From Sporosarcina trichiuri (GTDB lineage: Bacteria > Bacillota > Bacilli > Bacillales_A > Planococcaceae), in assembly GCF_030406775.1 (NCBI RefSeq), contig NZ_CP129119.1, positions 1,460,001 to 1,524,000 on the forward strand: a stretch of 64,000 nt of DNA, given 5' to 3'. The notes below the pieces were generated by a model. It was given only the letters and a program-made list of their open reading frames with translations, was not told the DNA's origin and ran no database searches. This document shows, one piece after another, positions 35,026-44,248 of this stretch (positions within the stretch are counted from its first letter, which is position 1; every line of letters starts with the position of its first letter). The translations under genes and the position numbers were made by a program.

Positions 35026-36375
35026 TCAGCCAATGATGACACGTTCTTTCGGATAACGGAATGAGGTCTTATACACTTTCCCCCCCAATGTGAACAGGAA
35101 CGAGATCAGTCCGACACGGCCGATGAACATGAGTGCCATGATGATGATCTTGCCTGGCACCGATAAGTCCGCAGTGATGCCGAGTGACATGCCGCATGTA
35201 CCGAACGCGGAAGTGATTTCGAACAGCAGGGACACAACCGGGACACCGGGCTCCGTGATGAGCAGGATGAGCATGGCCGCAATCACCATGAAGCCGGCAA
35301 GCAGTATGACCGCATACGAGCGGAAAATGTCGACCAGTGTAATGCGTCTCTGGAAGATATGGATGACGTCTTTCCCTTTCGCAAAATTGATGAGGAACAG
35401 GATGGCGATCGCGAACGTTGTCGTCCGGATGCCTCCGCCGACCGAACTTGGCGAAGCCCCGATGAACATGAGGATACTGATCAGAATGTCCGTCGCATCC
35501 CCGAAATTCGTAATATCGTACGTTGTCAGTCCTGCTGAACGCGCGGAGACCGAGTGGAACAATGAAGAAAAGACCTTTTCGTGCCACGCCATCCCCCGGA
35601 ATGAGTGGAACGATTCCAGGATGAAGATGAGGACAGCTCCTCCGATAAGAAGTACGCCGAATGTTGCTGTCGTGATCTTCGTGAACAGCGAAAAACGGAA
35701 ATGCGGGACTTTTTTCGAAAAGAAACTTTTCACTTCGACAAGAACCGGGAAGCCGATCGCACCAAGGACAATCAGGATCATGATGACGGTCTGGACAAAG
35801 TAGTCATTGAAATACGGCAGGAGCGAGGCATTCGTTATATCGAAGCCGGCATTCGTCGTGGCCGACACTGCCAGAAACATCCCGTTCAGAAGCGCTTCCG
35901 AAAATGATTCATAGAGCGGCATGATATAGAGAGTCAGCACAAGCCCGCCGATAAGTTCGATCAGGAAGATGATCCAGACAATCTGTTTGATCAGCTGGAC
36001 GACACCGGCCAGTGAATACTGGTTATGGTCGACCATGATGAGCTGGCGTTCCCTCAGGCCGATCCTCTTCCTGACAAGCAGCCAGAAGAAGGTGCCGATC
36101 GACATGATGCCGATACCGCCGAGCTGGAGGACCAGCATCAGCATACAGAGGCCGAATACAGTATACGTGCCGCCGATACTGATCGGTGTCAGGCCCGTCA
36201 CACTGACAGCACTCACCGATGTGAACAGGCTGTCGATGAATGAAATCTCGACACCCGGCTTGTAGACGCCCGGTAAATTCAATAATAAGAATGAAAATGC
36301 AATCGCTAGGAAATAATAGAAAACAATGATCTGGGCAGGCGTGAACCTGCGCAGACTGTCCCGGTTAAATTTCAT
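35026..36375 (-). CDS. ktrD: Ktr potassium uptake transporter, membrane subunit
   Basis: 449 residues from ATG at 36375 (AAAGGAA upstream), the same length as B. subtilis KtrD. Trk/Ktr/HKT fold with about eight membrane helices and four selectivity-filter loops; visible filter-type segments include SVSAVSVTGLTPIS, AVSATTNAGFDI, SVSARSAGLTT and TSAFGTCGMSLG. It imports K+ with Na+ and is gated by a KtrA/KtrC ring. KtrC is encoded about 28 kb away in this window, so the system is split as in B. subtilis. Confidence 0.93.
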   Translation of the reverse strand: MKFNRDSLRRFTPAQIIVFYYFLAIAFSFLLLNLPGVYKPGVEISFIDSLFTSVSAVSVTGLTPISIGGTYTVFGLCMLMLVLQLGGIGIMSIGTFFWLLVRKRIGLRERQLIMVDHNQYSLAGVVQLIKQIVWIIFLIELIGGLVLTLYIMPLYESFSEALLNGMFLAVSATTNAGFDITNASLLPYFNDYFVQTVIMILIVLGAIGFPVLVEVKSFFSKKVPHFRFSLFTKITTATFGVLLIGGAVLIFILESFHSFRGMAWHEKVFSSLFHSVSARSAGLTTYDITNFGDATDILISILMFIGASPSSVGGGIRTTTFAIAILFLINFAKGKDVIHIFQRRITLVDIFRSYAVILLAGFMVIAAMLILLITEPGVPVVSLLFEITSAFGTCGMSLGITADLSVPGKIIIMALMFIGRVGLISFLFTLGGKVYKTSFRYPKERVIIG

Positions 36376-36494
36376 AATGGATCCGTTCCTTTCCTGATAG
36401 GAGACATTATCATACCACATTTAAAAATGCCCTGTCAGTGAAATCGCAGTCGTTCCGAAGGGTGCCGTGCAGCTCCGGGTGCAGGACTGACCAT

Positions 36495-36526
36495 AAAAAA
36501 GACGCCCCGGCGGCTGCCGGAGCGGA
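36495..36526 (-). terminator. Terminator of the TerC gene
   Basis: GACGCCCCGGC and GCCGGAGCG pair around a CGGCT loop (36501-36524); the six A residues at 36495-36500 give the T-tract on the minus strand. Confidence 0.82.
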
Positions 36527-36548
36527 CATTCAGAACGATATACAGACT

Positions 36549-37298
36549 TCATTTATGTTTACGTGCGACTGCCGTGAGATAGCCGCCGATTGCGATACCG
36601 GCCAGCACGATCCAGAACGTCAGCTTCCAGGCGGCCGAATGCGGGAAGGACTCTGCAAGGATGCCGACTTTCGGATGCGCAAGCGTCATGACCGCAAGCT
36701 TGACGCCGACCCAGCCGACGATGAGGAATGCGGCTGTTTCAAGCGCCGGGTATTTCTCCAGCAGCGTGACGAACTGACGGGCTGCAAAACGGATCAGCAC
36801 CAGGCCGACGATGCCGCCGAGCAGCATGACGGTGAACTGGCCGCCGTTGATGCCGCCGATATGGAAGTTGCCGAGTTCAGGCAGTGTCACCGCCAGCGCA
36901 ACGGCTGCAAGCATGGAATCGAGTGCGAACGCGATGTCCGCGAGCTCCACTTTCAGCACGGTCATCCAGAAACCGGATTGTCTGCGTTTCTTCTTCGAGG
37001 GGCCGCCTTCTTTATGGTGTTTCTGGTCCCATATGTTCTTGATGGAGATATACAGCAGGTACACGGCACCGAGCGCCTGGATCTCCCAATAGTTGACCAG
37101 GAAGGTGATGAAGAACAGCGCGGTGAAGCGGAAGACGAACGCCCCAAGCAGTCCGTAGAACAGCGCCTTCTTCTGCTGCAGTTTCGGCAGGTGTTTCACC
37201 ATGACGGCCATGACGACCGCGTTGTCCGCTGCCAGCAGGCCTTCCAGTACGATCAGCACCAGAAGCACCCAAGCATATTCTAAAAATATCGTTTCCAC
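36549..37298 (-). CDS. ykoY: TerC-family manganese exporter (YkoY type)
   Basis: 249 residues from GTG at 37298, with AAAGGAGG 8 bases upstream; TTG and further 5' starts sit too close to the ribosome site. Seven or so membrane helices with conserved acidic residues: VLEGLLAADNAVVMAVMV in helix 1 and VELADIAFALDSMLAA in the middle, the TerC hallmark. Family members export Mn2+, and a yybP-ykoY manganese riboswitch precedes this gene, so manganese is the likely substrate. It would lower cytoplasmic Mn2+ when it is in excess and may load secreted metalloproteins. Confidence 0.92.
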   Translation of the reverse strand: METIFLEYAWVLLVLIVLEGLLAADNAVVMAVMVKHLPKLQQKKALFYGLLGAFVFRFTALFFITFLVNYWEIQALGAVYLLYISIKNIWDQKHHKEGGPSKKKRRQSGFWMTVLKVELADIAFALDSMLAAVALAVTLPELGNFHIGGINGGQFTVMLLGGIVGLVLIRFAARQFVTLLEKYPALETAAFLIVGWVGVKLAVMTLAHPKVGILAESFPHSAAWKLTFWIVLAGIAIGGYLTAVARKHK

Positions 37299-37324
37299 AA
37301 CCAATTCCTCCTTTTTTTCAATCA

Positions 37325-37475
37325 AAAAAACCCTCACCTAATAAAAGGCAAAGGTCTCGCTAAGTCGGAATTTGTGAAAAATCCAGCTATCATAACCGAT
37401 GGCGCAAATTCACCATGTATTGACGACTATGAAATAGGTTTCCCTATAGCTACTCCCCTTTGACAAACGTCAAAG
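37325..37475 (-). promoter_or_regulatory. yybP-ykoY manganese riboswitch with expression-platform terminator
   Basis: On the minus strand the leader contains the class hallmarks: CAAAGGGGAGTAGCTATAGGG (first strand, at about 37462-37442), and AGCGAGACCTTTGCC (37362-37347) after a variable arm. Helix P1 pairs CAAAGG with CCTTTG. The same CCTTTG strand also starts a GU-rich terminator stem (CCTTTGCCT with AGGTGAGGG) followed by seven T residues at 37330-37324. P1 and terminator are therefore mutually exclusive: Mn2+ binding would favour P1 and read-through into ykoY (an ON switch). Confidence 0.92.
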
Positions 37476-37505
37476 ACATTCAGTTGTTGGGTAATTTCTC
37501 TCTTC

Positions 37506-37534
37506 ATTATACCGGGGACGCACGCATCTGTAAA
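37506..37534 (-). promoter_or_regulatory. Promoter of the riboswitch-ykoY transcript
   Basis: TTTACA (37534-37529), exactly 17 bases, TATAAT (37511-37506) on the minus strand, about 40 bases ahead of the aptamer. Confidence 0.85.
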
Positions 37535-37700
37535 CTGTCCATTTGTCCCCCGGCCGGGCAATCCGGCAGGGAGCACAGGCGTATGTCCGAAGAGAGAGCC
37601 CCGCAACGGCAGCAGCCGAACCCTGAGCTTCACAAACCTTTGCAGTCCGTCCTACTGTATGCCGGCCGCCTGCATGATATTCGAGGTTGTCCGCAGACAG
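37535..37700. other. Gap without recognised gene
   Basis: About 165 bases between the ykoY promoter and the terminator of the RND gene. I see no supported coding frame, RNA or palindrome here. Confidence 0.5.
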
Positions 37701-37741
37701 GAAAACAGCCGGCAGGCACGGAATTCCGTACTGCCGGCTGT
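37701..37741 (-). terminator. Terminator of the RND exporter gene
   Basis: ACAGCCGGCAG (37705-37715) pairs with CTGCCGGCTGT (37731-37741), enclosing a second palindrome (ACGGAATTCCGT); T-tract TTTTC on the minus strand. Confidence 0.88.
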
Positions 37742-37749
37742 AATACTCA

Positions 37750-40700
37750 TCATACGTCTTCTTCGCTGTCCGCTGCTGTATAGCCGCTCTTCGGACGTGC
37801 GCGCCGTCTCGTTTCCCTGTCGAACAGACTGTAGATGACCGGAACGATGAACAGCGTCAGGAACGTGGAACTGATCAGACCGCCGATGACGGCGATCCCC
37901 ATCGGCTGATTGATTTCCGTACCTTCACCGATGCCTAACGCAAGCGGCAGCAGACCGAGGATCGTCGTGAGAGCTGTCATGAGGATCGGGCGCACCCGGT
38001 TCTTGACCGAGATGACGATCGCCTCATAGGACGGCATCCCCTTTTCTTTCTGCTGATTGATGTAGTCAACAAGGACAATCCCGTTGTTGACGACGATCCC
38101 GACAAGGACCAGTATGCCGATGACGGCCGTCACACTGATCGGTGTCTGTGTTGCGAACAGCCCGATCGCCACCCCGATGATCATGAGTGGAACCGAGAAC
38201 ATGATGACGAACGGATATTTGAACGATTCAAACTGGGCTGCCATGACGATGTAAACGAGGACGACTGCCAGGATGATCGCCAGCAGCATGTCGTTCGCCG
38301 CATTTTCGAACAGCTCACGGTCGCCGCTGTATGACATCTTCACGTCATCCGGCAGGTCGAGTCCATCGATCGCCTCATTGACGGCTTTCGTCATTTCACC
38401 GAGGGATCGGCTGTTTTCATACTTGATGTCGTACGAAACAGAGTGTGCCTGGTCGACACGCTGGATGGCGACCGGTCCTTCCGCAATGTCAATTTTCGCG
38501 ACCTGGCCGAGTTTGATGTACTGGCCGGAAGGTGTACGCAGCTTGATTTTGCGCAAAGCGCCGGTATCTTCATAGAATTTCTTATCATATTGCACATTGA
38601 CAGTCAGTACATTGTCATCCTTATCCACAACTTGTGTTGCGAACGTTCCGCGCGTCGCATCTGTAATGATCTGTGCGACCTGGTACGGTGCCAGACCGAA
38701 GTTCGCAGCCAGCTCCCGGTCGACGGTCACTTTTACTTCTTCGACCGTATCCATCAAGTTGTTGGAGACATCTGTGACACCATCCAGACTGCGGAGCTTT
38801 TCATCCACTTGTCCGATCGCTTTCGTCAGACGTGCTTCGTTCGTATCCTCCAGTGAGAAGGACAGTGTATTCGGACTCGAGCCGGCCGCAGCCTGTACAT
38901 TGAAACTGACGTCCGCACTGTCACCGACCGCCTCCTCCACTTTCGGTTTCACATCATCCATGAAGTCGAAAACGGAACGGTCGCGCTTATCGAGCGGTTT
39001 CAGCTTGACGTACATCTCTGCGGTATCCGCCTGTGAGCCGCCTTGTGCCATCGACTGCTGGGTACCGCCGACAAGGCTGACATATACGTCGACGTCCTTC
39101 TGTTCCTTGAGTATATCTTCCACTTTCTTCACTGCGTCATCTGTCGAGGCAAGCGACGAGCCATTCGGCAGGTCGACATTGATGCTGAAGAATCCTTCGT
39201 CGGTCGACGGCAGGAATTCGGTGCCCACTTTGAACAGCCCGAATGCACTTGCTGCGAGCAGGACGATTGTACACACAAGGATGAGCGCCCTGTTCCGGAG
39301 CGACCACTTGACGGAGTTCTCGAACGTCCGCAGCGTGCGTGACCGGCGCCTGCGCGCTTCCACATTGCGGCGCGGTTTGCGCAGCATGCGGCTCGCCATC
39401 ATCGGCACAACCGTCAATGCCACGACGAGCGATGCAAACAGGCTGAACGAGATCGTCAATGCGAACTGTGTGAAGATCTGGCCGATGAGCCCGCTGATGA
39501 AGATCACCGGTACGAAGACGGCAAGTGTCGTCAGCGTGGATGCGATGATTGCACCGCCGATCTCCTTCGCCCCTTCACTTGCGGCAGTTTTCCGGTCTTT
39601 CCCCATGGCCAGATGCCGCTCGATATTCTCGATGACGACAATCGCGTTATCGACGAGCATCCCGATGCCGAGCGCCAGGGCGCCGAGTGTCATGATGTTC
39701 AGGGAGAAATCCGCGAAGAACATGAGCACGAATGTGACGATGACGGAATACGGGATCGCCACACCGATGATGATCGGACTGCGGATGCCTTTCAGGAAGA
39801 AGAACAGGACAACCATCGCAAACAGACCGCCGAGGATCAGCGACTGTCCGATATTGTTGATGGCCAGCTGGACATAGTCCCCCTGGTCGAAGAGGATGTC
39901 CGCTTCAACGTCCTTGAACTGCTTTTCATCGAGCAGCCGGTCGAGGGATTCCTTGAACGAACTCGAAACCTCCGCAGTGTTCGCCCCCGATTCCTGCAGG
40001 ACGGACAGCAGGACCGCCTGTTCATCATTCGCCCGCGTGATCGTGTCATTGGCCGCTTCCGTCCTGTTGACGGCAGCAACATCCTTGACGTACATGCGCT
40101 TGCCGGTGACAGGGTTCGGCCCGATAATGACATTGCCGATATCTTCCGCTGTCGACAGCGTGCTGACAATCCGTGTCGTCAGCTGTTTGCCGCCGGACGC
40201 ACTCACCGGCTCACCCGGCATCGTGACATTCGATGCCTGGACCGCCTGGACGATATCCGCCTGGGTAAGGCCATTTTTCTCCAGTTTGTTTTCATCGAGC
40301 TTGATCTGGATCTCTTCCACCAATTTACCGGAGACGCTGACACTTGCGACCCCTTCGGTCTGACGGAGTTCCGTCTCGAGCTCGTCGGCGATCTTCCGGA
40401 TGTCGACATCATCTTTCGCCGTTTTCAGCGAGAGCTGGATCACCGGGAATTGGGATGGGTCGAATTTCATGAACCTCGGCTTGTCCGCTCCCTCCGGAAC
40501 AGGCACCTGGTCGATGCGCTGGAGGATATCGAGCTGGACATCATCGATATCCGCCGACCAGTCGAACATCATGAAGACCAATGTCGCGCCTTCCTGGGAA
40601 GTCGACTGCAGCGTCTTCAGTCCGGGTGAGGTGGACAGGCTCTCTTCGAGCGGTTTCGTCAGTTTTTCGCTGACTTCGGTCGGTGACGCACCGCTGTAAT

Positions 40701-40848
40701 TCGCAACCACCACCGCAACGGGCGGATTCAGGTCCGGGATCAGGGTGACAGGGATCTTGAAGAACGAAACAGCTCCGAGAATGATGATGAGAAACATCGT
40801 GACGATCGTAAATACCGGTCGTTTGATCGAAAAATCGCTTATTTTCAT
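37750..40848 (-). CDS. RND-superfamily exporter, SwrC/AcrB-like
   Basis: 1032 residues from ATG at 40848 (AAAGGGG upstream). Starts MKISDFSIKRPVFTIV as in B. subtilis SwrC (YerP). Twelve membrane helices with two large external loops, ending in VYSLFDRETRRRARPK. Gram-positive members of this group export surfactants, fatty acids or drugs without an outer-membrane channel. The intramembrane Asp pair of the proton path is visible in helix 4 (GIGMLVDNAIVVIENIERH). It stands alone with its own terminator; no TetR or MarR regulator is adjacent. Confidence 0.9.
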   Translation of the reverse strand: MKISDFSIKRPVFTIVTMFLIIILGAVSFFKIPVTLIPDLNPPVAVVVANYSGASPTEVSEKLTKPLEESLSTSPGLKTLQSTSQEGATLVFMMFDWSADIDDVQLDILQRIDQVPVPEGADKPRFMKFDPSQFPVIQLSLKTAKDDVDIRKIADELETELRQTEGVASVSVSGKLVEEIQIKLDENKLEKNGLTQADIVQAVQASNVTMPGEPVSASGGKQLTTRIVSTLSTAEDIGNVIIGPNPVTGKRMYVKDVAAVNRTEAANDTITRANDEQAVLLSVLQESGANTAEVSSSFKESLDRLLDEKQFKDVEADILFDQGDYVQLAINNIGQSLILGGLFAMVVLFFFLKGIRSPIIIGVAIPYSVIVTFVLMFFADFSLNIMTLGALALGIGMLVDNAIVVIENIERHLAMGKDRKTAASEGAKEIGGAIIASTLTTLAVFVPVIFISGLIGQIFTQFALTISFSLFASLVVALTVVPMMASRMLRKPRRNVEARRRRSRTLRTFENSVKWSLRNRALILVCTIVLLAASAFGLFKVGTEFLPSTDEGFFSINVDLPNGSSLASTDDAVKKVEDILKEQKDVDVYVSLVGGTQQSMAQGGSQADTAEMYVKLKPLDKRDRSVFDFMDDVKPKVEEAVGDSADVSFNVQAAAGSSPNTLSFSLEDTNEARLTKAIGQVDEKLRSLDGVTDVSNNLMDTVEEVKVTVDRELAANFGLAPYQVAQIITDATRGTFATQVVDKDDNVLTVNVQYDKKFYEDTGALRKIKLRTPSGQYIKLGQVAKIDIAEGPVAIQRVDQAHSVSYDIKYENSRSLGEMTKAVNEAIDGLDLPDDVKMSYSGDRELFENAANDMLLAIILAVVLVYIVMAAQFESFKYPFVIMFSVPLMIIGVAIGLFATQTPISVTAVIGILVLVGIVVNNGIVLVDYINQQKEKGMPSYEAIVISVKNRVRPILMTALTTILGLLPLALGIGEGTEINQPMGIAVIGGLISSTFLTLFIVPVIYSLFDRETRRRARPKSGYTAADSEEDV

Positions 40849-40942
40849 GTGCGGGTCCCCTTTTTTCAAAATACAGTACTTTCATCATATGCAAAGCGGC
40901 GGACGAGTTCAATCAGAACGGTCGGAAACCGCCGGATAACAG

Positions 40943-40974
40943 AAAAACCCGTACACAGAAATGTAACGGGTTTT
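40943..40974. terminator. Terminator after prfC
   Basis: AAAACCCGT pairs with ACGGGTTTT (about 40944-40973), flanked by A and T runs. It ends minus-strand murE-prfC transcription before the RND gene. Confidence 0.85.
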
Positions 40975-40986
40975 CCTCGGAACCTG

Positions 40987-42561
40987 TCAAAGGAGGCTGT
41001 ACAGACGGATATCCGGATATTTGTCATTGAACCAGCGCATGGCAAAGTCATTTTCGAAGAGGAACACAAGATTCTCGTAGCGATCCTTGACGAGCATGGA
41101 ACGGGGACCGGTCATCGATTCCTTGACGTCCGATTCGTTTTCGATCCAGCGCGCCACTTTGGAACCGATATGCTCCATATGCACTTCGACGTTATATTCG
41201 TTCTTCATCCGGTGCTCGAACACTTCGAACTGAAGCTGTCCGACCGCACCTAAGATGACTTCCTCCGTGTGGAGTGTTTTGTAATATTGGATGGCGCCTT
41301 CCTGCACGAGCTGCAGGATCCCCTTATGGAAATGCTTCGATTTCATGACGTTTTTCGCGGTCACCCGGACGAAGAGCTCCGGATTGAACTGCGGCAGGGC
41401 CTCGAACTGGTACATCGACTTTCCGCCGACGACCGTGTCGCCGATCTGGTAATTCCCGGTATCATATAGTCCGATGATATCTCCGGCCACCGCCTCATTG
41501 ACCGTCTCACGGTCATCCGCGAGGAACTGGGTCGTCTGGGTCAGTTTCACCGTCTTGCTGATCCGCGGAATGGTGACGGACATCCCCCGGTCGAATGCGC
41601 CGGAGACAATCCGGACAAATGCAATCCGGTCGCGGTGCGCCGGGTTCATGTTCGCCTGGATTTTGAAGATGAAGCCTGAGAATTCCTCATTCATCGGGTC
41701 CACATAGTCTTCGTTTTCCGTCAGACGCGGCTGCGGCTGCGGCGCGAATTGCAGGAATGTCTCCAGGAACGTCTGGACTCCGAAGTTGGTCAGAGCGCTT
41801 CCGAAGAAGACCGGTGTCAGTTCGCCTTTGGCAATCCGCGCTTTATCGAAATCGTTCCCCGCTTCGTCGAGCAGGAGCACATCGTCGACAGCTTGCCGGT
41901 AATAAGACGTTTCCGTCATGGCATTCGGGGCTGCGAGTTCTCCTTCTTCGTCCAGTTCGAGAAATCTGTCACCGCCTTCCGGTCTGGCCAATTCGATCCG
42001 CCGGTTGTATCGGTCGTAGATGCCTGCAAATTCTTTGCCCATACCGATCGGCCAATTCATCGCATACGATTCGATGCCGAGCACTTCCTCGAGCTCTTCC
42101 ATCAGTTCGAGCGGTTCTTTCCCCTGCCTGTCCATTTTGTTCATGAACGTGAAGATCGGAATGCCGCGCATCCGGCAGACTTTGAACAGTTTGATTGTCT
42201 GCGGCTCGATTCCTTTTGCCGAATCGACCATCATGACGGCCGCATCGACCGCCATCAGCGTCCGGTACGTATCTTCACTGAAATCTTCGTGCCCCGGTGT
42301 GTCCAGGATATTGACGCGCTTGCCGTCATAATCGAACTGCAGGACGGAAGAGGTCACGGAGATGCCGCGCTGCTTCTCGATTTCCATCCAGTCCGACGTG
42401 GCATACTTGCCTGTCTTCTTCCCTTTGACGGTTCCGGCATCACGGATGGCGCCGCCGAAGTACAGCAGCTTCTCGGTCATCGTCGTCTTCCCGGCATCCG
42501 GGTGGGAGATGATCGCAAACGTTCTGCGGGATGCGATCTCTTCTTGCAGTGCATTCTTCAT
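40987..42561 (-). CDS. prfC: Peptide chain release factor 3
   Basis: 524 residues. A GTPase that recycles RF1/RF2 from ribosomes after termination. G1 is [10 protein letters not shown] (18-27), with G2/switch [12 protein letters not shown] and G3 DTPGHEDF, then the EF-G-like domain II and the C-terminal RF3 domain ([17 protein letters not shown]). GAGGAG site ahead of ATG 42561. It begins 31 bases after the murE stop and is probably co-transcribed with it. Release factor 3 is absent from B. subtilis, so this gene also separates the organism from that group. Confidence 0.94.
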   Translation of the reverse strand: MKNALQEEIASRRTFAIISHPDAGKTTMTEKLLYFGGAIRDAGTVKGKKTGKYATSDWMEIEKQRGISVTSSVLQFDYDGKRVNILDTPGHEDFSEDTYRTLMAVDAAVMMVDSAKGIEPQTIKLFKVCRMRGIPIFTFMNKMDRQGKEPLELMEELEEVLGIESYAMNWPIGMGKEFAGIYDRYNRRIELARPEGGDRFLELDEEGELAAPNAMTETSYYRQAVDDVLLLDEAGNDFDKARIAKGELTPVFFGSALTNFGVQTFLETFLQFAPQPQPRLTENEDYVDPMNEEFSGFIFKIQANMNPAHRDRIAFVRIVSGAFDRGMSVTIPRISKTVKLTQTTQFLADDRETVNEAVAGDIIGLYDTGNYQIGDTVVGGKSMYQFEALPQFNPELFVRVTAKNVMKSKHFHKGILQLVQEGAIQYYKTLHTEEVILGAVGQLQFEVFEHRMKNEYNVEVHMEHIGSKVARWIENESDVKESMTGPRSMLVKDRYENLVFLFENDFAMRWFNDKYPDIRLYSLL

Positions 42562-42592
42562 TAGATGTGCTCCTCATTTACGGGCAGAGGGG

Positions 42593-44083
42593 TCAATTGC
42601 CGATCAATCCTCTGCCAAACTTTTTTTCTGCTTCGTCCAGTGCAATCTCCGCATCCGAGTGCGGATATTTTGTCGATCCGATGATCTGGAAGTCCTCATG
42701 GCCTTTCCCTGCGAAAATGATGATATCCCCTTCGTCGGCAACTTCGATCGCATGGCGCACAGCCTGTTCACGGTCACCGATACAGGCATATCGGTCGTGG
42801 GTCATTCCTGCGGCAAGTTCGCCTGTGATCGAGTCATAGGCTTCATCGCGCGGATCGTCCGTCGTCAGGATGACATAGTCCGCCCTGGATGCTTTCTCGG
42901 CCATGATCGGTCGTTTCTTCCGGTCACGGTTCCCTCCTGTGCCGATGATGAAGATCAGTTTCTGCTCCGCGGTTTTGTACGGCAGCACGGCATCGATCGC
43001 CTTTTCGATCGCATCCGCCGAATGGGCATAGTCTACGTAGATTGTGAGCGGCAATTTCGTCTCGACACGTTCCATCCGCCCTTTGACAGGCGACAGGAAT
43101 TCGAGCGGCCCGAGGATATCCGGGATGGCGAGCCCTTTCGCGTACAATGCCGTGATGGCAGCCAATGCGTTGGAAACACTGAACTCACCGATCATCCGCA
43201 TATTGACAGGGAACTCCCCTTCCGGACATTGGAGAGTGAAGGATGTGCCGTCCGTCCGCAGATCGATATCTTTCGCCTTGAACATGGCATCCGCATGGAT
43301 CCCGAATGTCAATACCGGGAATGCGGTCATCTCCTGCATCTTCAAATGCCACGGATCGTCCGCATTGACGACTGCGAATTTCCGCTGCGTGAGGTCTTGT
43401 CCGAGCTGCGCGAACAGCAGACCTTTTGCATTGCCGTAGTTCTCCATCGTGCCGTGGAAATCGAGATGGTCGTGTGTGAGGTTCATGAAGACGGCAATAT
43501 CGAATTCAGTTCCGGCCAGCCTGCCTTCGATGAGACCATGGCTGGAGACTTCCATCGTCATCGTGTCGCAGTCCTCTTCTGCCGCCTGTGCGATCATCCG
43601 CTGCGTCGTCAGGACGTCCGCAGTCGTATTCTCCGTTTCATAGAGGACACCGTCCAGGTTAAAGCCGATGGTTCCCGAAACAGCAGACCGTTCGCCAGCA
43701 CCCATGAGGATGCCGTGGATGATGTTGCTGACGCTGGTCTTCCCGTTCGTGCCGGTCACACCGATCATCGTCATCCGTTTCGAGGGGTAGCCGCACCAGC
43801 GTGCAGCCAGGAGACCGATCGCCCTTGATGTATTGTCCACGCAGACGACAGCCGTTTTCCCGGTATCCGCCTCGATGGGTTTCGAGGCGATGATGACACG
43901 TGCACCGGCGTCCGCAGCCTGCTTGGCATACTTGTGTCCATCCACTGTATAGCCTTCGATGCAGACGAATACCCCGCCTGCTTGGACGCCCCTTGAATCC
44001 GTCGTGAGATCGCTGACGTCTTCGGGCAGTTCCCCGATGATCTGTTTCACCGGCAGCACGGCCAGTAACTCGTTCGTATTCAT
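42593..44083 (-). CDS. murE: UDP-N-acetylmuramyl-tripeptide synthetase
   Basis: 496 residues from ATG at 44083 (GGAGGAG upstream). It adds the third amino acid of the peptidoglycan stem to UDP-MurNAc-Ala-Glu with ATP. ATP site GVTGTNGKTS (108-117). The amino acid specificity motif reads TTDDPRDE: DNPR is typical for diaminopimelate enzymes, while lysine enzymes lack the Arg, so this form is intermediate and specificity is not settled. It is not in a dcw cluster; murE next to prfC is an arrangement I recall from Staphylococcus, whose MurE adds lysine. A second MurE elsewhere in the genome is possible. Confidence 0.92.
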   Translation of the reverse strand: MNTNELLAVLPVKQIIGELPEDVSDLTTDSRGVQAGGVFVCIEGYTVDGHKYAKQAADAGARVIIASKPIEADTGKTAVVCVDNTSRAIGLLAARWCGYPSKRMTMIGVTGTNGKTSVSNIIHGILMGAGERSAVSGTIGFNLDGVLYETENTTADVLTTQRMIAQAAEEDCDTMTMEVSSHGLIEGRLAGTEFDIAVFMNLTHDHLDFHGTMENYGNAKGLLFAQLGQDLTQRKFAVVNADDPWHLKMQEMTAFPVLTFGIHADAMFKAKDIDLRTDGTSFTLQCPEGEFPVNMRMIGEFSVSNALAAITALYAKGLAIPDILGPLEFLSPVKGRMERVETKLPLTIYVDYAHSADAIEKAIDAVLPYKTAEQKLIFIIGTGGNRDRKKRPIMAEKASRADYVILTTDDPRDEAYDSITGELAAGMTHDRYACIGDREQAVRHAIEVADEGDIIIFAGKGHEDFQIIGSTKYPHSDAEIALDEAEKKFGRGLIGN

Positions 44084-44163
44084 AAGACTCCTCCGTTCCG
44101 TCATACCCGGCAGCGAGTATCCAATCGGACGGTATCTCTGCTGCCACTGCAGGCAATACACCC

Positions 44164-44192
44164 ATTATACGTTTTTTTAGGCACGGCGTCAT
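44164..44192 (-). promoter_or_regulatory. Promoter of murE-prfC
   Basis: ATGACG (44192-44187), 17-base spacer, TATAAT (44169-44164) on the minus strand; the -35 is weak, the -10 perfect. Confidence 0.6.
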
Positions 44193-44212
44193 GGATGAAT
44201 GACAGAAACCGA

Positions 44213-44248
44213 AAGAAAAAACCGCTGAGATCACTTGATCAGCGGTTT
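44213..44248 (-). terminator. Terminator embedded in the 3' end of the aldehyde dehydrogenase gene
   Basis: AAACCGCTGA (44219-44228) pairs with TCAGCGGTTT (44239-44248) and the T-tract comes from 44220-44213. The upstream stem arm encodes the last residues, so the stop codon (44231-44233) lies in the loop. Confidence 0.85.
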
